Of a DNA stretch of 64,000 nucleotides, positions 42,522 to 55,186 are shown in pieces (the stretch's first letter is position 1; every line of letters begins with the position of its first letter). The stretch is from JAXGPX01 sp040766745 (lineage in GTDB: Bacteria > Bacillota > Sulfobacillia > Fermentithermobacillales > Fermentithermobacillaceae): assembly GCA_040766745.1 (NCBI GenBank), contig JAXGPX010000002.1, positions 372,001 through 436,000 of the forward strand. Reading direction: 5' to 3'. The notes under the pieces were generated by a model, which saw nothing but the letters and a program-made list of their open reading frames with translations, was not told where the DNA came from and ran no database searches. Position numbers and translations under genes: made by a program.

Positions 42522-42697
42522 AAAGGTCCTCTCCTTGCGAATTTAACCGGTTTGGGCTCTGCCTGTATTGAAATGCCAATTACAGGCGGTCTGATACCGG
42601 TACTTTGGTAGTACGCAAGGGCACCTGCTATAGCAGCGGCGATAAGGAGAAACAGTACAATTGCTACTACGTATAGTCGCTTCAAATGGGTTTTCAC
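42506..42697 (-). CDS. Small single-pass membrane protein
   Basis: The 63-residue protein has one membrane helix (LYVVAIVLFLLIAAAIAGALAYY) between a basic start and a Pro/Lys tail. Its 3' end overlaps the ligase start by 16 bases, so the two would be coupled. The GTG start has AGGGA directly before it, a poor spacing. No family is recognised. It could also be just the leader of the ligase gene. Confidence 0.5.
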   Translation of the reverse strand: MKTHLKRLYVVAIVLFLLIAAAIAGALAYYQSTGIRPPVIGISIQAEPKPVKFARRGPFCITN

Positions 42698-42920
42698 TCC
42701 CTAAAAGGGTACCCGGACGTATTCCCAGACTCGGGATATAACGGTGGGCATAACTGGAAGAACATTCTTAGGGCTAAAAAGTTATACCGCCAAGGAGTAC
42801 TTTAGGCTACTACTTTAGGATAGTATTGCGGGAGAAATAGCAGGTTTGACCGAGATCTACAGCCCATGCCCTAGGCGGCGGGAATGCAACCGGCCCATGG
42901 CGCACCAGTAGACAATTCCC

Positions 42921-42949
42921 TTGCATATGTTATTCCGGTATGGTAATAT
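42921..42949 (+). promoter_or_regulatory. Upstream rrn promoter
   Basis: TTGCAT (42921-42926) and TAATAT (42944-42949), 17-base spacing, about 190 bases before 16S. Confidence 0.55.
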
Positions 42950-43045
42950 AGCACTTGCCCCCGCGCGAGCGGCAAAGATGCAAACCACAAAGTTTGTTCA
43001 TCGAAATTCACGCAAGACCACGTGAAAAGATGCTTCGCGGTGGTG

Positions 43046-43074
43046 TTGACAAAAGGAACGTGAGCAGGTAAGAT
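43046..43074 (+). promoter_or_regulatory. Proximal rrn promoter
   Basis: A perfect TTGACA (43046-43051) and TAAGAT (43069-43074), 17-base spacing, about 68 bases before 16S. Tandem promoters are typical of rRNA operons. Confidence 0.75.
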
Positions 43075-43141
43075 AAAGCCTGTTCGCTTTGGTCCTTGAA
43101 AACTGAACAGCGTAGAAGAACTTTGAGTTAAGGATAAAGGT

Positions 43142-44681
<1,540 letters not shown>

Positions 44682-44732
44682 AGACCTTACCAAAGTCTCT
44701 ACGCTGTCCAGTTTTGAGGGACTAAGGCCTGT

Positions 44733-44809
<77 letters not shown>

Positions 44810-44850
44810 TTAGGAAGCTTGGTCCTTTTATATCAGAAGCAAAACAAGGT

Positions 44851-44926
44851 GGGGGCGTGGCTCAGTTGGGAGAGCGCCTGCTTTGCAAGCAGGAAGTCGG
44901 CGGTTCGATTCCGCCCGTCTCCACCA
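44851..44926 (+). tRNA. tRNA-Ala (anticodon TGC)
   Basis: In the 16S-23S spacer, 41 bases after tRNA-Ile. Acceptor GGGGGCG/CGTCTCC (with G-U pairs), loop TTTGCAA within CCTGC/GCAGG, encoded ACCA. Confidence 0.97.
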
Positions 44927-45038
44927 AACTTGGTCTTTGACAACTTAAGAGAGGTAACGAAGCGTTTTTACAGAAAAGCGCGAATTAGGATTATGGAAAG
45001 CATAAGACGAATCTCGCGGAATTAACTTAAGCAGCGAG

Positions 45039-48014
<2,976 letters not shown>

Positions 48015-48086
48015 CTCGCGCTTAAGTTAGTTTCGCGAACCTCTCTTAAGTCAAAGATTGAAAGACACGGAAGCGAAAAGAAAGTT

Positions 48087-48202
<116 letters not shown>

Positions 48203-48213
48203 TCTAATTTGAG

Positions 48214-48240
48214 AGCCCCACCGCATTGGGTGGGGCTTTT
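48214..48240 (+). terminator. rRNA operon terminator
   Basis: AGCCCCACC (48214-48222), loop GCATT, GGTGGGGCT, TTTT; a strong intrinsic terminator 11 bases after 5S. Confidence 0.92.
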
Positions 48241-48272
48241 GCATTTGAAACGGGGGGACGGTTCGGAAATCT

Positions 48273-48411
48273 TGGGACGGTCCTAATATTTCATTTGTGT
48301 GTCAATTACTTTACTGGCTGACTATTGAGAAATCAGGGCTGTCCCTGCGTATCGTACATGTTTTCAATCAATTACTCTGTTTATGATCCCTGAAACGTTA
48401 GGACCGTCCCA
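48273..48411. repeat. 14-base inverted repeats near the vapC stop
   Basis: TGGGACGGTCCTAA (48273-48286) is the exact inverse of TTAGGACCGTCCCA (48398-48411). The right copy is itself enclosed by TGAAACG (48391-48397) and CGTTTCA (48413-48419). The right copy supplies the toxin's last four residues and stop. The pattern resembles short REP-like or miniature mobile sequences; no transposase is present. Confidence 0.6.
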
Positions 48412-48853
48412 GCGTTTCACAAGGGTCCAATAATGGGTTGATCGCCTTTACGCTGCCGTACATTTGTCCTGAGTTGAGGTCTTCAGTTAAGATACAGGAG
48501 CAACCAAGCTGAGATGCACTTTGTATGATCATCGCATCCCAGAAGGAGAGGTTTTGCTGATGTTGAATCTCAATTGCCCTGAGAACATCTGTAGCACTGG
48601 GCATGTGTATTTGCCACACTGATAAGTCTGATATGATCCGCTGTGCTTCTGTCCAATGGATTGGATTTGGAACTTTCTGTGTTACTACTACGTAAAATTC
48701 CTGGAGAACTTGAATACTCAGGCAACCTGTTCCGGTTTTCCACAGGTCCAGGATTGCACTCTTCGCCCGTTCGTGCTTAGTACCAGAAGAGGCATCATGT
48801 GCATAGACCAGGATATTTGTGTCCACGAAATGACGATTAGGCCTGCCTGTCAT
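48398..48853 (-). CDS. PIN-domain ribonuclease toxin (VapC-like)
   Basis: The 151-residue protein has PIN acidic residues Asp11 (HFVDTNILVYAHD), Glu52 (VLQEFYVVV), Asp106 (SFWDAMIIQSA) and Asp125 (ILTEDLNSGQ). ATG at 48853 follows GGGAGGATCTTC; a longer in-frame start overlapping the antitoxin is unlikely. The last residues, ETLGRS, are encoded by the inverted-repeat element, which suggests that the original 3' end was replaced. It overlaps the antitoxin by 17 bases. Confidence 0.87.
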   Translation of the reverse strand: MTGRPNRHFVDTNILVYAHDASSGTKHERAKSAILDLWKTGTGCLSIQVLQEFYVVVTQKVPNPIHWTEAQRIISDLSVWQIHMPSATDVLRAIEIQHQQNLSFWDAMIIQSASQLGCSCILTEDLNSGQMYGSVKAINPLLDPCETLGRS

Positions 48854-49085
48854 GAAGATCCTCCCTCTTGAATGCAATTTGGCCTTGCGTTCCCATATTG
48901 AAGGGAGCTTGTAAGCCGGCCAAATATCGTTCTTTAGCCTGCAAATAGGCATCTTCTCGGCTGACAAGGTCATCGAGCATTTCGGTGAGCAACCCCGAAA
49001 CGGACTTGTCTTTCTGAACCGCGATTACCTTGATTTTCCTAAGCAGTCCTTTTGAAAGGGACAGGGTTATATTCTGCTTTTCCAT
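48837..49085 (-). CDS. Ribbon-helix-helix antitoxin (VapB-like)
   Basis: The 82-residue protein starts with MEKQNITLSLSKGLLRKIKVIAVQKDKSVSGLL, a ribbon-helix-helix pattern (strand then two helices) as in CopG-type antitoxins, and has a charged C-terminal tail for toxin binding. ATG follows GTGAGGTGAGGAA. It is upstream of and overlaps the PIN toxin gene. It likely represses its own operon. Confidence 0.82.
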   Translation of the reverse strand: MEKQNITLSLSKGLLRKIKVIAVQKDKSVSGLLTEMLDDLVSREDAYLQAKERYLAGLQAPFNMGTQGQIAFKREDLHDRQA

Positions 49086-49301
49086 TTCCTCACCTCACGG
49101 ATCCAAGTGTAGCACGCAAACACGTGCACATCAACATATTCAGACTGGCGCGGATCGTGAACGTGGAAACGGTTTCCATGTTTCAGGCAAATCATGGGCT
49201 TAGAGGGCAAAGTGTTTCCTAGCAGGTTTAATAATGGTATAGTGGATAGGATTGGGTAGGTAGGGGATAACGGTTCGAAATGCAGCTTGGAGGTTTGGAT
49301 C

Positions 49302-50162
49302 ATGACAGGCGTCGCACTAGGGTTGATTCTAATTGCAGCATTTGCACATGCAACATGGAACCTTCTGGCCAAGAAAGCTTGTGGGGGAACTGAATTTATC
49401 TGGCTGTTCACTGGTATGTCAGTAGCTATATGGGCCCCTGTTGCTGCTTGGATTGTATTTGTTCAGAAGCCCACTATTGGTTGGCCACAAGTAGGATTTG
49501 TCCTTTTGTCTGCTTTTCTGCAATCGTTCTATTTTGCTTTCCTGGATAAAGGTTACGAGAAAGGTGACATGTCGATAGTCTATCCAGTTTCTCGGGGTAC
49601 AGGGCCATTACTTGCTGCTTTTGCAGGCATAGCCTTTTTGGGTGAACGCCCGACATGGATGGGCTTTCTTGGTATAGGGCTTATGGCTGCAGGCATTATG
49701 GCATTGACTGGCAATCCGCTGGATATCATGAAATCAGGTGCAGACTCGGGCATCGTTTACGCGTTACTTTGCGGGGTTTCAATAGCTGCATACACAATAT
49801 GTGACAAGATTGCGGTAAGCCGGATTATGGTGCCGCCTGTACTTTTGGAATGGGGAACTAACCTGGCGCGGTTCATAATGCTTACGCCGTACATAATGAA
49901 GCACAGGGGAGAGGTAGCAGAGCAATGGAAGGTTAACTGGGCCAATGCCGTTGGCATTGGGGCACTGTGCCCTCTTGCATACACCCTGGTCCTTACTGCA
50001 ATGGTAGTCAGTCCTGTCAGCTACATTGCTCCTGCAAGGGAGATCAGCATTTTGATTGGCACCATAATGGGAACACGTCTTCTGTCTGAGAAGCCAAGCA
50101 TATTGAAATTTATAGGAAGCGGAGCAATGTTGATCGGCCTCATAGTTATGTCCCTTGGATAA
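49302..50162 (+). CDS. EamA-family (DMT) transporter
   Basis: The 286-residue membrane protein has two EamA repeats with about 10 helices: LILIAAFAHATWNLLAKKA, PVSRGTGPLLAAFAGIAFLGERP in the first half and SPVSYIAPAREISILIGTIMG.RLLSEKP in the second (shown in pieces). Such carriers export metabolites, often amino acids or nucleotide-related compounds. ATG at 49302 follows TTGGAGGTTTGGATC. It stands alone on this strand with no clear partner gene. Confidence 0.88.
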   Translation: MTGVALGLILIAAFAHATWNLLAKKACGGTEFIWLFTGMSVAIWAPVAAWIVFVQKPTIGWPQVGFVLLSAFLQSFYFAFLDKGYEKGDMSIVYPVSRGTGPLLAAFAGIAFLGERPTWMGFLGIGLMAAGIMALTGNPLDIMKSGADSGIVYALLCGVSIAAYTICDKIAVSRIMVPPVLLEWGTNLARFIMLTPYIMKHRGEVAEQWKVNWANAVGIGALCPLAYTLVLTAMVVSPVSYIAPAREISILIGTIMGTRLLSEKPSILKFIGSGAMLIGLIVMSLG

Positions 50163-50346
50163 GGCGATTGGCGTCAAAATACTGCATCTACTTCTATGAT
50201 AATTGCGATGCTTCCGGCCGGCATTAATGTGAGGGTGGGGCTCACAAGTGTGAAAGTAGTTCGAATCATGGCTAAGGTCTTGCCCTTTTTTGCCACAGGC
50301 ATGACAATTCCATATAAGAAGCAAAATGTACCGGAGAGTGTTGTTG

Positions 50347-51045
50347 ATGGCCAGAAAATCAAGTAAGAACATTGGGAAGGCAACATCTGAAAAGCAAGTC
50401 AACAAGCAGATACGAAGCGAGCCGCAATCTAGCAAGATGCAGTCGGGCAAAGGGCAATCTAGCAAGCGGCAATCCAAAGGCTCACGCCAGTCAGCCGGGA
50501 AACCTTTCAAAGGCAGGCTGGGCCCTGTTCTCCTTGTTGCCTTGGTCCTTTTGGCGTCTGTAATAACAGGGTTATTTGTGGTCAAAGCAAGGAGAGAAAG
50601 GGCTGACGCTCAAGTGACAGAAACGGTCAAGATCGAAATGGAAAAGGGCACAATAGTAATTGAGGTCTATCCGAAGTTGATGCCGGTAACATCCCAGAAC
50701 TTCCTGGACCTTGCCAAATCCGGATTCTATGACGGAATAATATGGCACAGGGTCGAGGATTGGGTGGTACAGACAGGTGATCCTCAGGGAACAGGGTATG
50801 GTGGTTCCGGGAAGACCATCAAACTTGAGACAAATAAGAATCTCAAGAATGTACGAGGAGCTGTGGCAATGGCCCGATCTATGGACCCGGATTCAGCAAG
50901 TTCCCAGTTCTATGTGCTCAAGACAGATGCGCCGTGGCTGGACGGAGACTATGCAGTGTTTGGCAAAGTGGTCTCTGGCATGGAGGTCATTGACAGCATT
51001 GAGATTGGTGACAAGATGCTTAAGGTGACTGTAGAACCAAAATAG
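50347..51045 (+). CDS. Membrane-anchored cyclophilin-type peptidyl-prolyl isomerase
   Basis: The 232-residue protein has a Ser/Lys/Gln-rich cytoplasmic start, one membrane helix (PVLLVALVLLASVITGLFVV, about 60-80) and a short cyclophilin domain: MEKGTIVIEVYPKLMPVTSQNF, GIIWHRVEDWVVQTGDPQGTG, RGAVAMARS.DPDSASSQFYVL. It likely helps fold exported proteins outside the membrane. ATG at 50347 follows GGAGAG; an ATG 7 codons earlier is possible. Confidence 0.9.
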   Translation: MARKSSKNIGKATSEKQVNKQIRSEPQSSKMQSGKGQSSKRQSKGSRQSAGKPFKGRLGPVLLVALVLLASVITGLFVVKARRERADAQVTETVKIEMEKGTIVIEVYPKLMPVTSQNFLDLAKSGFYDGIIWHRVEDWVVQTGDPQGTGYGGSGKTIKLETNKNLKNVRGAVAMARSMDPDSASSQFYVLKTDAPWLDGDYAVFGKVVSGMEVIDSIEIGDKMLKVTVEPK

Positions 51046-51461
51046 ACATTTCGGAATGCCAATATGCCTTTTTGAGGCCCTTCGCAAAATCCGCGAATTG
51101 CTGCATAGGAATTTCCTAGACGATTTGCCGCAGGGAACAGCATTGTTTTCCCTTTCAACCCAGCAGAGTTCGTCACCGGAAGTTCGTCATCTGTTGTTGC
51201 ATAGGGGCGATGGTCTACTGACGGAGAATCCTGTTGACAAGTCTGGGGATAAGTGGCAAAAGTTGTGGATAAAATTGCCTTAACAAACAGCAATAGTATC
51301 CCGGATGTCGAAAGCCTTTGGTTTAGCGGTAGTTTATGATGTTTGCCGCTTGTTATATGATAGATTCAGGTTCGGGAATTCCCGGCAAATCATGTAATTG
51401 ACCGGCTGAATCTAGACCGGCTGAATCATGTAACCAACATGTAACTAAGAGGAAGCATACT
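51046..51461. other. 416-base intergenic region with two DnaA-box-like sites
   Basis: No gene is supported. A perfect DnaA box in inverse orientation (TGTGGATAA, 51264-51272) and a one-mismatch copy (TGGGGATAA, 51244-51252) lie 20 bases apart. Two copies of GACCGGCTGAATC lie at about 51400-51427. TATGAT at 51356-51361 could be a -10 box for the next gene; the -35 is poor. Confidence 0.45.
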
Positions 51462-53048
51462 ATGGACAAGTTGCCACATGGTATTCTTGAGAGCATTACT
51501 TCATACATAAACGAAAAACCGGTCAGAATGCACATGCCCGGGCATAAGGGCTTGGCATTCCCCAGTTCAAGTTTTGAAACACCTGAGCACGTACTCGACG
51601 CTGCAAAGGCCTTGGATGTTACTGAAGTTCCCGGGCTGGATAATCTCCATTACCCAAGGGGAGCTATAAAGGCAGCCGAAAAGGCTTTAAGCCGGGCATT
51701 TGGCACAGCAACCTCGTATTGCCTTGTAAACGGGGCAACTTCAGGGATACTTGCATCCCTTCTGGCAATTCGGATGACTTTAGGGCAAGGGCGGATAATA
51801 GTTCCAAGAAACGTCCATCGTTCAATTATCTCTGGCCTTATACTGTCTGGACTGGAACCGCTATTTGTTTATCCCGAATACGACAGCTATTTCGGCGGCT
51901 ACTTGCCTGTTACAGTTTCAGACATAAAGGCCCAAGTTGGGGGTTTTGACAGTCCAGGAGAGTCCGGGCCAATTGGCGGAATAAGCGATATAAAAGGCAT
52001 GGTAGTAGTCAACCCCACTTACTTCGGGGTAGCCAGGGATATTTCAGACTTTTGCTTCCTAGCCGGCGAAATGGATATTCCGGTTATGGCCGATGAAGCT
52101 CACGGTACCCTATTTTCATTTTCAGAGAATATGCCACCTTCAGCTATTGAATGCGGTGCTGCCCTTGTAGTCCACGGAGCCCATAAGACGTCACAGGCAT
52201 TTACCCAAACAGGCTTGCTCCACGTAACCCAGGGTTGTATTGAAGCGTTTCCCGATTTGGCTGTAAACGTACAGGAGGCGTTAAGACTGGTTCAGTCGAC
52301 CTCTCCTTCATATTTGCTCCTTGCGTCTCTGGAAAAGGCCATAGGAGACTTTCAACAGGATTCGCAGTGGGTACGCACAGTGATTGAATCAGGCCATGAA
52401 CTTACGTCCAGACTGTCGAAGGTTCAAGGCATTGAAGTTCGTATGCCCCGGCAAAGGGACAGAGGGCTTTTGTGGGACCCGGGAAAGGCTCTTGTAGGCG
52501 TATCGGGATTAGGGATCTCAGGCCCGCAGGCACAGGCCTTCCTTTGGGAGAGAAGCCGGATTGTCCCGGAGATGGCCGGTCCTGATTATGTTCTTCTCAT
52601 GGTTACAGGATCTGATGATTCAAGCATAATCGACAGGGTGGTTAGGGGTTTCCAGGATATCTCAGATGTGTGCTTGGGCTCTGGTGCCCATGATGTTCCA
52701 CGGCAAGTTGCACGGCCTGCCGGCTTCCCACACAGAGAAACGGCAGATTCGAAGTTACAAACAAGAATCCTTGAACAAGAGCCTCCAAGGCCAAAGACAG
52801 CCATGCCGGTTGCACAGGCGTTCTATTCGAAGAGCAAACCTTTTGCCCTAAAAGATTCAATTGGCCGGATTAGCGCTGATACTGTGTTTATCTATCCGCC
52901 AGGCTCCCCAATTATTGTCCCGGGAGAAAGGATAGGCGAATCTGTTGTAGAATACCTGAACGCTGCCATTGATTGCGGTCTTGAGGTCCTGGGCCGAGGT
53001 TATTCGGATCACCAAAGGGAGTTGAAAGTATTTTGTGTGGAGCCATAA
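51462..53048 (+). CDS. Orn/Lys/Arg decarboxylase family PLP enzyme (YaaO-like)
   Basis: The 528-residue protein has the fold-I PLP decarboxylase features: RMHMPGHKG near the N-terminus, LVNGATSGILA, MADEAHG and HGAHKTSQAFTQTG with the PLP lysine, and a C-terminal YPPGSPIIVPGE segment. It matches the short clade next to tmk in Bacillota (YaaO, SpeA-like) rather than the large stress-inducible enzymes. The product would be a polyamine precursor, but the amino acid used is unknown. ATG follows AAGAGGAAGC. Confidence 0.88.
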   Translation: MDKLPHGILESITSYINEKPVRMHMPGHKGLAFPSSSFETPEHVLDAAKALDVTEVPGLDNLHYPRGAIKAAEKALSRAFGTATSYCLVNGATSGILASLLAIRMTLGQGRIIVPRNVHRSIISGLILSGLEPLFVYPEYDSYFGGYLPVTVSDIKAQVGGFDSPGESGPIGGISDIKGMVVVNPTYFGVARDISDFCFLAGEMDIPVMADEAHGTLFSFSENMPPSAIECGAALVVHGAHKTSQAFTQTGLLHVTQGCIEAFPDLAVNVQEALRLVQSTSPSYLLLASLEKAIGDFQQDSQWVRTVIESGHELTSRLSKVQGIEVRMPRQRDRGLLWDPGKALVGVSGLGISGPQAQAFLWERSRIVPEMAGPDYVLLMVTGSDDSSIIDRVVRGFQDISDVCLGSGAHDVPRQVARPAGFPHRETADSKLQTRILEQEPPRPKTAMPVAQAFYSKSKPFALKDSIGRISADTVFIYPPGSPIIVPGERIGESVVEYLNAAIDCGLEVLGRGYSDHQRELKVFCVEP

Positions 53049-53695
53049 CAAATGCAAACAGCGGTGTATTCATAAGCCTTGAGGGGTGCGACGGTTCGGG
53101 GAAATCTACCCAGATTGCCCGGCTTACAGACAGGCTTGAATCTATGGGGCTAAACCCTTTGGTAACCAGGGAACCGGGTGGGACTCCTTTTGGGGAAAGA
53201 GTCAGGGATCTACTTCTTGATGTAAATAGCCCTGACAGAACAATTCTTTCAGAACTGTTTTTGTATGCAGCTGCCAGATCTGAGTTCGTATCGAAAATTG
53301 TAAGGCCTGCACTTGCTCAAGGACGCATAGTTATTACTGAGCGGTACATAGATTCCACTTGGGTTTATCAAGGCTATGCGGGAGGAATTTCACCTTCTTA
53401 CATAGAAAGCATTAACACCATAGCAACCGGCGGCTTAGAACCGGATCTGACTTTGATTCTGGACATCGACAACCCACTTGTTCTTAAGGAGAGGTTTGCC
53501 TGCAAAGTAAAAGACAAAATCGAGTCCAGAAGCGAGGAGTATCATCGAAAAGTCAGAGAGGGGTACAGGGAACTAGCCAGAAGATTTCCACATCGTGCAA
53601 TAGTCATAGATGCCAGTTCAGACGCATCCCAGGTTGAATCTAGAGTTTGGAAAGAGATTGTGAGCATTTTGTTTAGGAAAGGTTATGATCTTTAA
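53033..53695 (+). CDS. tmk: Thymidylate kinase
   Basis: The 220-residue kinase makes dTDP from dTMP. It shows the P-loop EGCDGSGKST (Cys where Gly or another residue is common), REPGGTPFGERVRDLLL, and TERYIDSTWVYQGYAGG, the equivalent of the DR(Y/H) catalytic motif. TTG at 53033 is the best start, with AAAGGGAG 11 bases before it; it overlaps the upstream gene by 16 bases. The order decarboxylase-tmk-darA-holB matches the Bacillus set. Confidence 0.93.
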   Translation: MCGAITNANSGVFISLEGCDGSGKSTQIARLTDRLESMGLNPLVTREPGGTPFGERVRDLLLDVNSPDRTILSELFLYAAARSEFVSKIVRPALAQGRIVITERYIDSTWVYQGYAGGISPSYIESINTIATGGLEPDLTLILDIDNPLVLKERFACKVKDKIESRSEEYHRKVREGYRELARRFPHRAIVIDASSDASQVESRVWKEIVSILFRKGYDL

Positions 53696-53720
53696 TGGAA
53701 GAGCATGGGAGGGAAGGCCT

Positions 53721-54047
53721 GTGAAACTAATTATCGCTGTTGTCCAGGATAAAGATGTTCCGAAGCTTATGGATGGGTTGGTCCGAGCAGGCTACAGCGC
53801 GACGAAACTTGCTTCCACAGGAGGGTTTCTGCGGGAAGGCAACTCCACTGTACTAATAGGAGTAGATAATGACGAGACAGATAAGGTCCTTGACGTGATT
53901 AAGAAAACTTGCCGCGCCCGGGAGCAGCTGGTTACACCGATTACCCCGGTAGGCCCCGGTGAGTCATATGTCCCGTATCCTGTCGGAGTTGTAGTAGGAG
54001 GCGCAACGATTTTCATTTTGCCCGTAGAGAAATTCGTAAAAGTATGA
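53721..54047 (+). CDS. darA: c-di-AMP receptor, PII-like protein DarA/PstA
   Basis: The 108-residue PII-like protein has MKLIIAVVQDKD, LASTGGFLREGNSTVLIGV with the TGGFL loop that contacts c-di-AMP, and a C-terminal VVVGGATIFILPVE. GTG at 53721 has GGGAGGG upstream and gives the family length (109). Its downstream partner is unknown. It lies between tmk and holB as in Bacillus. Confidence 0.92.
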   Translation: MKLIIAVVQDKDVPKLMDGLVRAGYSATKLASTGGFLREGNSTVLIGVDNDETDKVLDVIKKTCRAREQLVTPITPVGPGESYVPYPVGVVVGGATIFILPVEKFVKV

Positions 54048-54085
54048 CGGTAAGATCGCAATATTATAGGTAGGTTAGTTAACTC

Positions 54086-55138
54086 GTGAATGATGTCTTA
54101 GGCGGACAAGCGGTCCCGGTAAAGATTCTTAGAGCTATACTGAGATCAGGAAGAATAGCCCATGCATATCTATTCAAGGGCCCAACAGGCTCCGGTAAGG
54201 AGGATTTGGCCCGGGAGTTTTCCAAGGCACTCCTGTGCATGGATGAAAGTAGATTTGCCGGTTCGGGTTCGGAATCAGGCTTAGGTTCTATTGTTAAAGA
54301 TAATGCAGGGCTTTCGTGTGGGTTGTGCAGGTCCTGCCAGGCTTTTGACAAGGACAGCCATCCTGATCTTTACCCAATTGAAAAAGACGGGACAACCATT
54401 AAGATAAAAGCTTCCCATGGTATGCTGAAAGAGGCTCTCACAAAGCCATACTTATCTCGGAGGAAAGTTTTCGTCATATATGATGCTGAAAACCTTACTG
54501 CCGAGGCAGCTAATGCTTTGCTCAAATTGCTTGAGGAACCGCCACCTTATGTGATTTTCATTTTGACCACGGCAAACGAAACAGCGATTCCCAGCACGGT
54601 GGTTTCAAGGTGTCAGGTAATTACATTCAGGCCGCTGCCGTCCAGGGCCATAGCCGAGTTCCTCGAAAAAGAACATGGAGTATCAAGAGACAAAAGTCAT
54701 GAGATTGCGGCCTTTTCCAACGGCAGTGTTGAAAGGGCGTTATGGCTTTTATCTCAGGATGAAGAAATTAAATTCTTCCAACAAGCTCTTTTTGAAGAAA
54801 TACATACGACTTCTCCTGTAGAATTAGCTCTTAAGTATTCAAAAACTGATTCCGAGGAAAAAGGCAGGATGCTTTCTGCCATTGAAGTAGAATTTGCGCG
54901 AAGCTTGCTCCGTGCTGTTCAGCATAACCAAGGAATTTGTGATGAAGGCCTGGAATCAACCGGGGAAGACGGAAGCGACGGAAGCCACAAAGGCGGCAGT
55001 TCTAATGTGCTCTTGAACCAGAGCCTGGCCGGACTAAGGGCCGTCATGGGTTTGCGGCAAAGCTTGAATGCCAACACAAACGCGTTTTTGGCGTTTTGTG
55101 TATTGTTCATGGACCTCAAGCGAGTTTTTAGGTTGTAG
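54086..55138 (+). CDS. holB: DNA polymerase III delta' subunit
   Basis: The 350-residue clamp-loader subunit has AHAYLFKGPTGSGKEDLARE (a P-loop with Asp where Thr is needed, as often in delta'), the zinc module CGLCRSCQAF, HPDLYPIE, NALLKLLEEPPPYVIFILTT (AAA+ Walker B to sensor 1) and VVSRCQVITF with the SRC motif. Delta' helps open the clamp on DNA. GTG start; the ribosome site is weak. Confidence 0.92.
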   Translation: MNDVLGGQAVPVKILRAILRSGRIAHAYLFKGPTGSGKEDLAREFSKALLCMDESRFAGSGSESGLGSIVKDNAGLSCGLCRSCQAFDKDSHPDLYPIEKDGTTIKIKASHGMLKEALTKPYLSRRKVFVIYDAENLTAEAANALLKLLEEPPPYVIFILTTANETAIPSTVVSRCQVITFRPLPSRAIAEFLEKEHGVSRDKSHEIAAFSNGSVERALWLLSQDEEIKFFQQALFEEIHTTSPVELALKYSKTDSEEKGRMLSAIEVEFARSLLRAVQHNQGICDEGLESTGEDGSDGSHKGGSSNVLLNQSLAGLRAVMGLRQSLNANTNAFLAFCVLFMDLKRVFRL

Positions 55139-55186
55139 AATTGAAATGATAAGATGTGTTTATATCTCCAAGAGGGGAAAAGACTT

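Larger units (their letters stand above)
42698..43141. other. 444-base region upstream of the rRNA operon
   Basis: No gene is supported. It contains two direct repeats TACTTTAGG (42798-42806, 42811-42819), two rrn promoters (listed separately) and, at 43091-43125, the 5' arm of a long stem that pairs with 44691-44723 after 16S, as expected for RNase III processing of pre-16S RNA. Confidence 0.6.
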
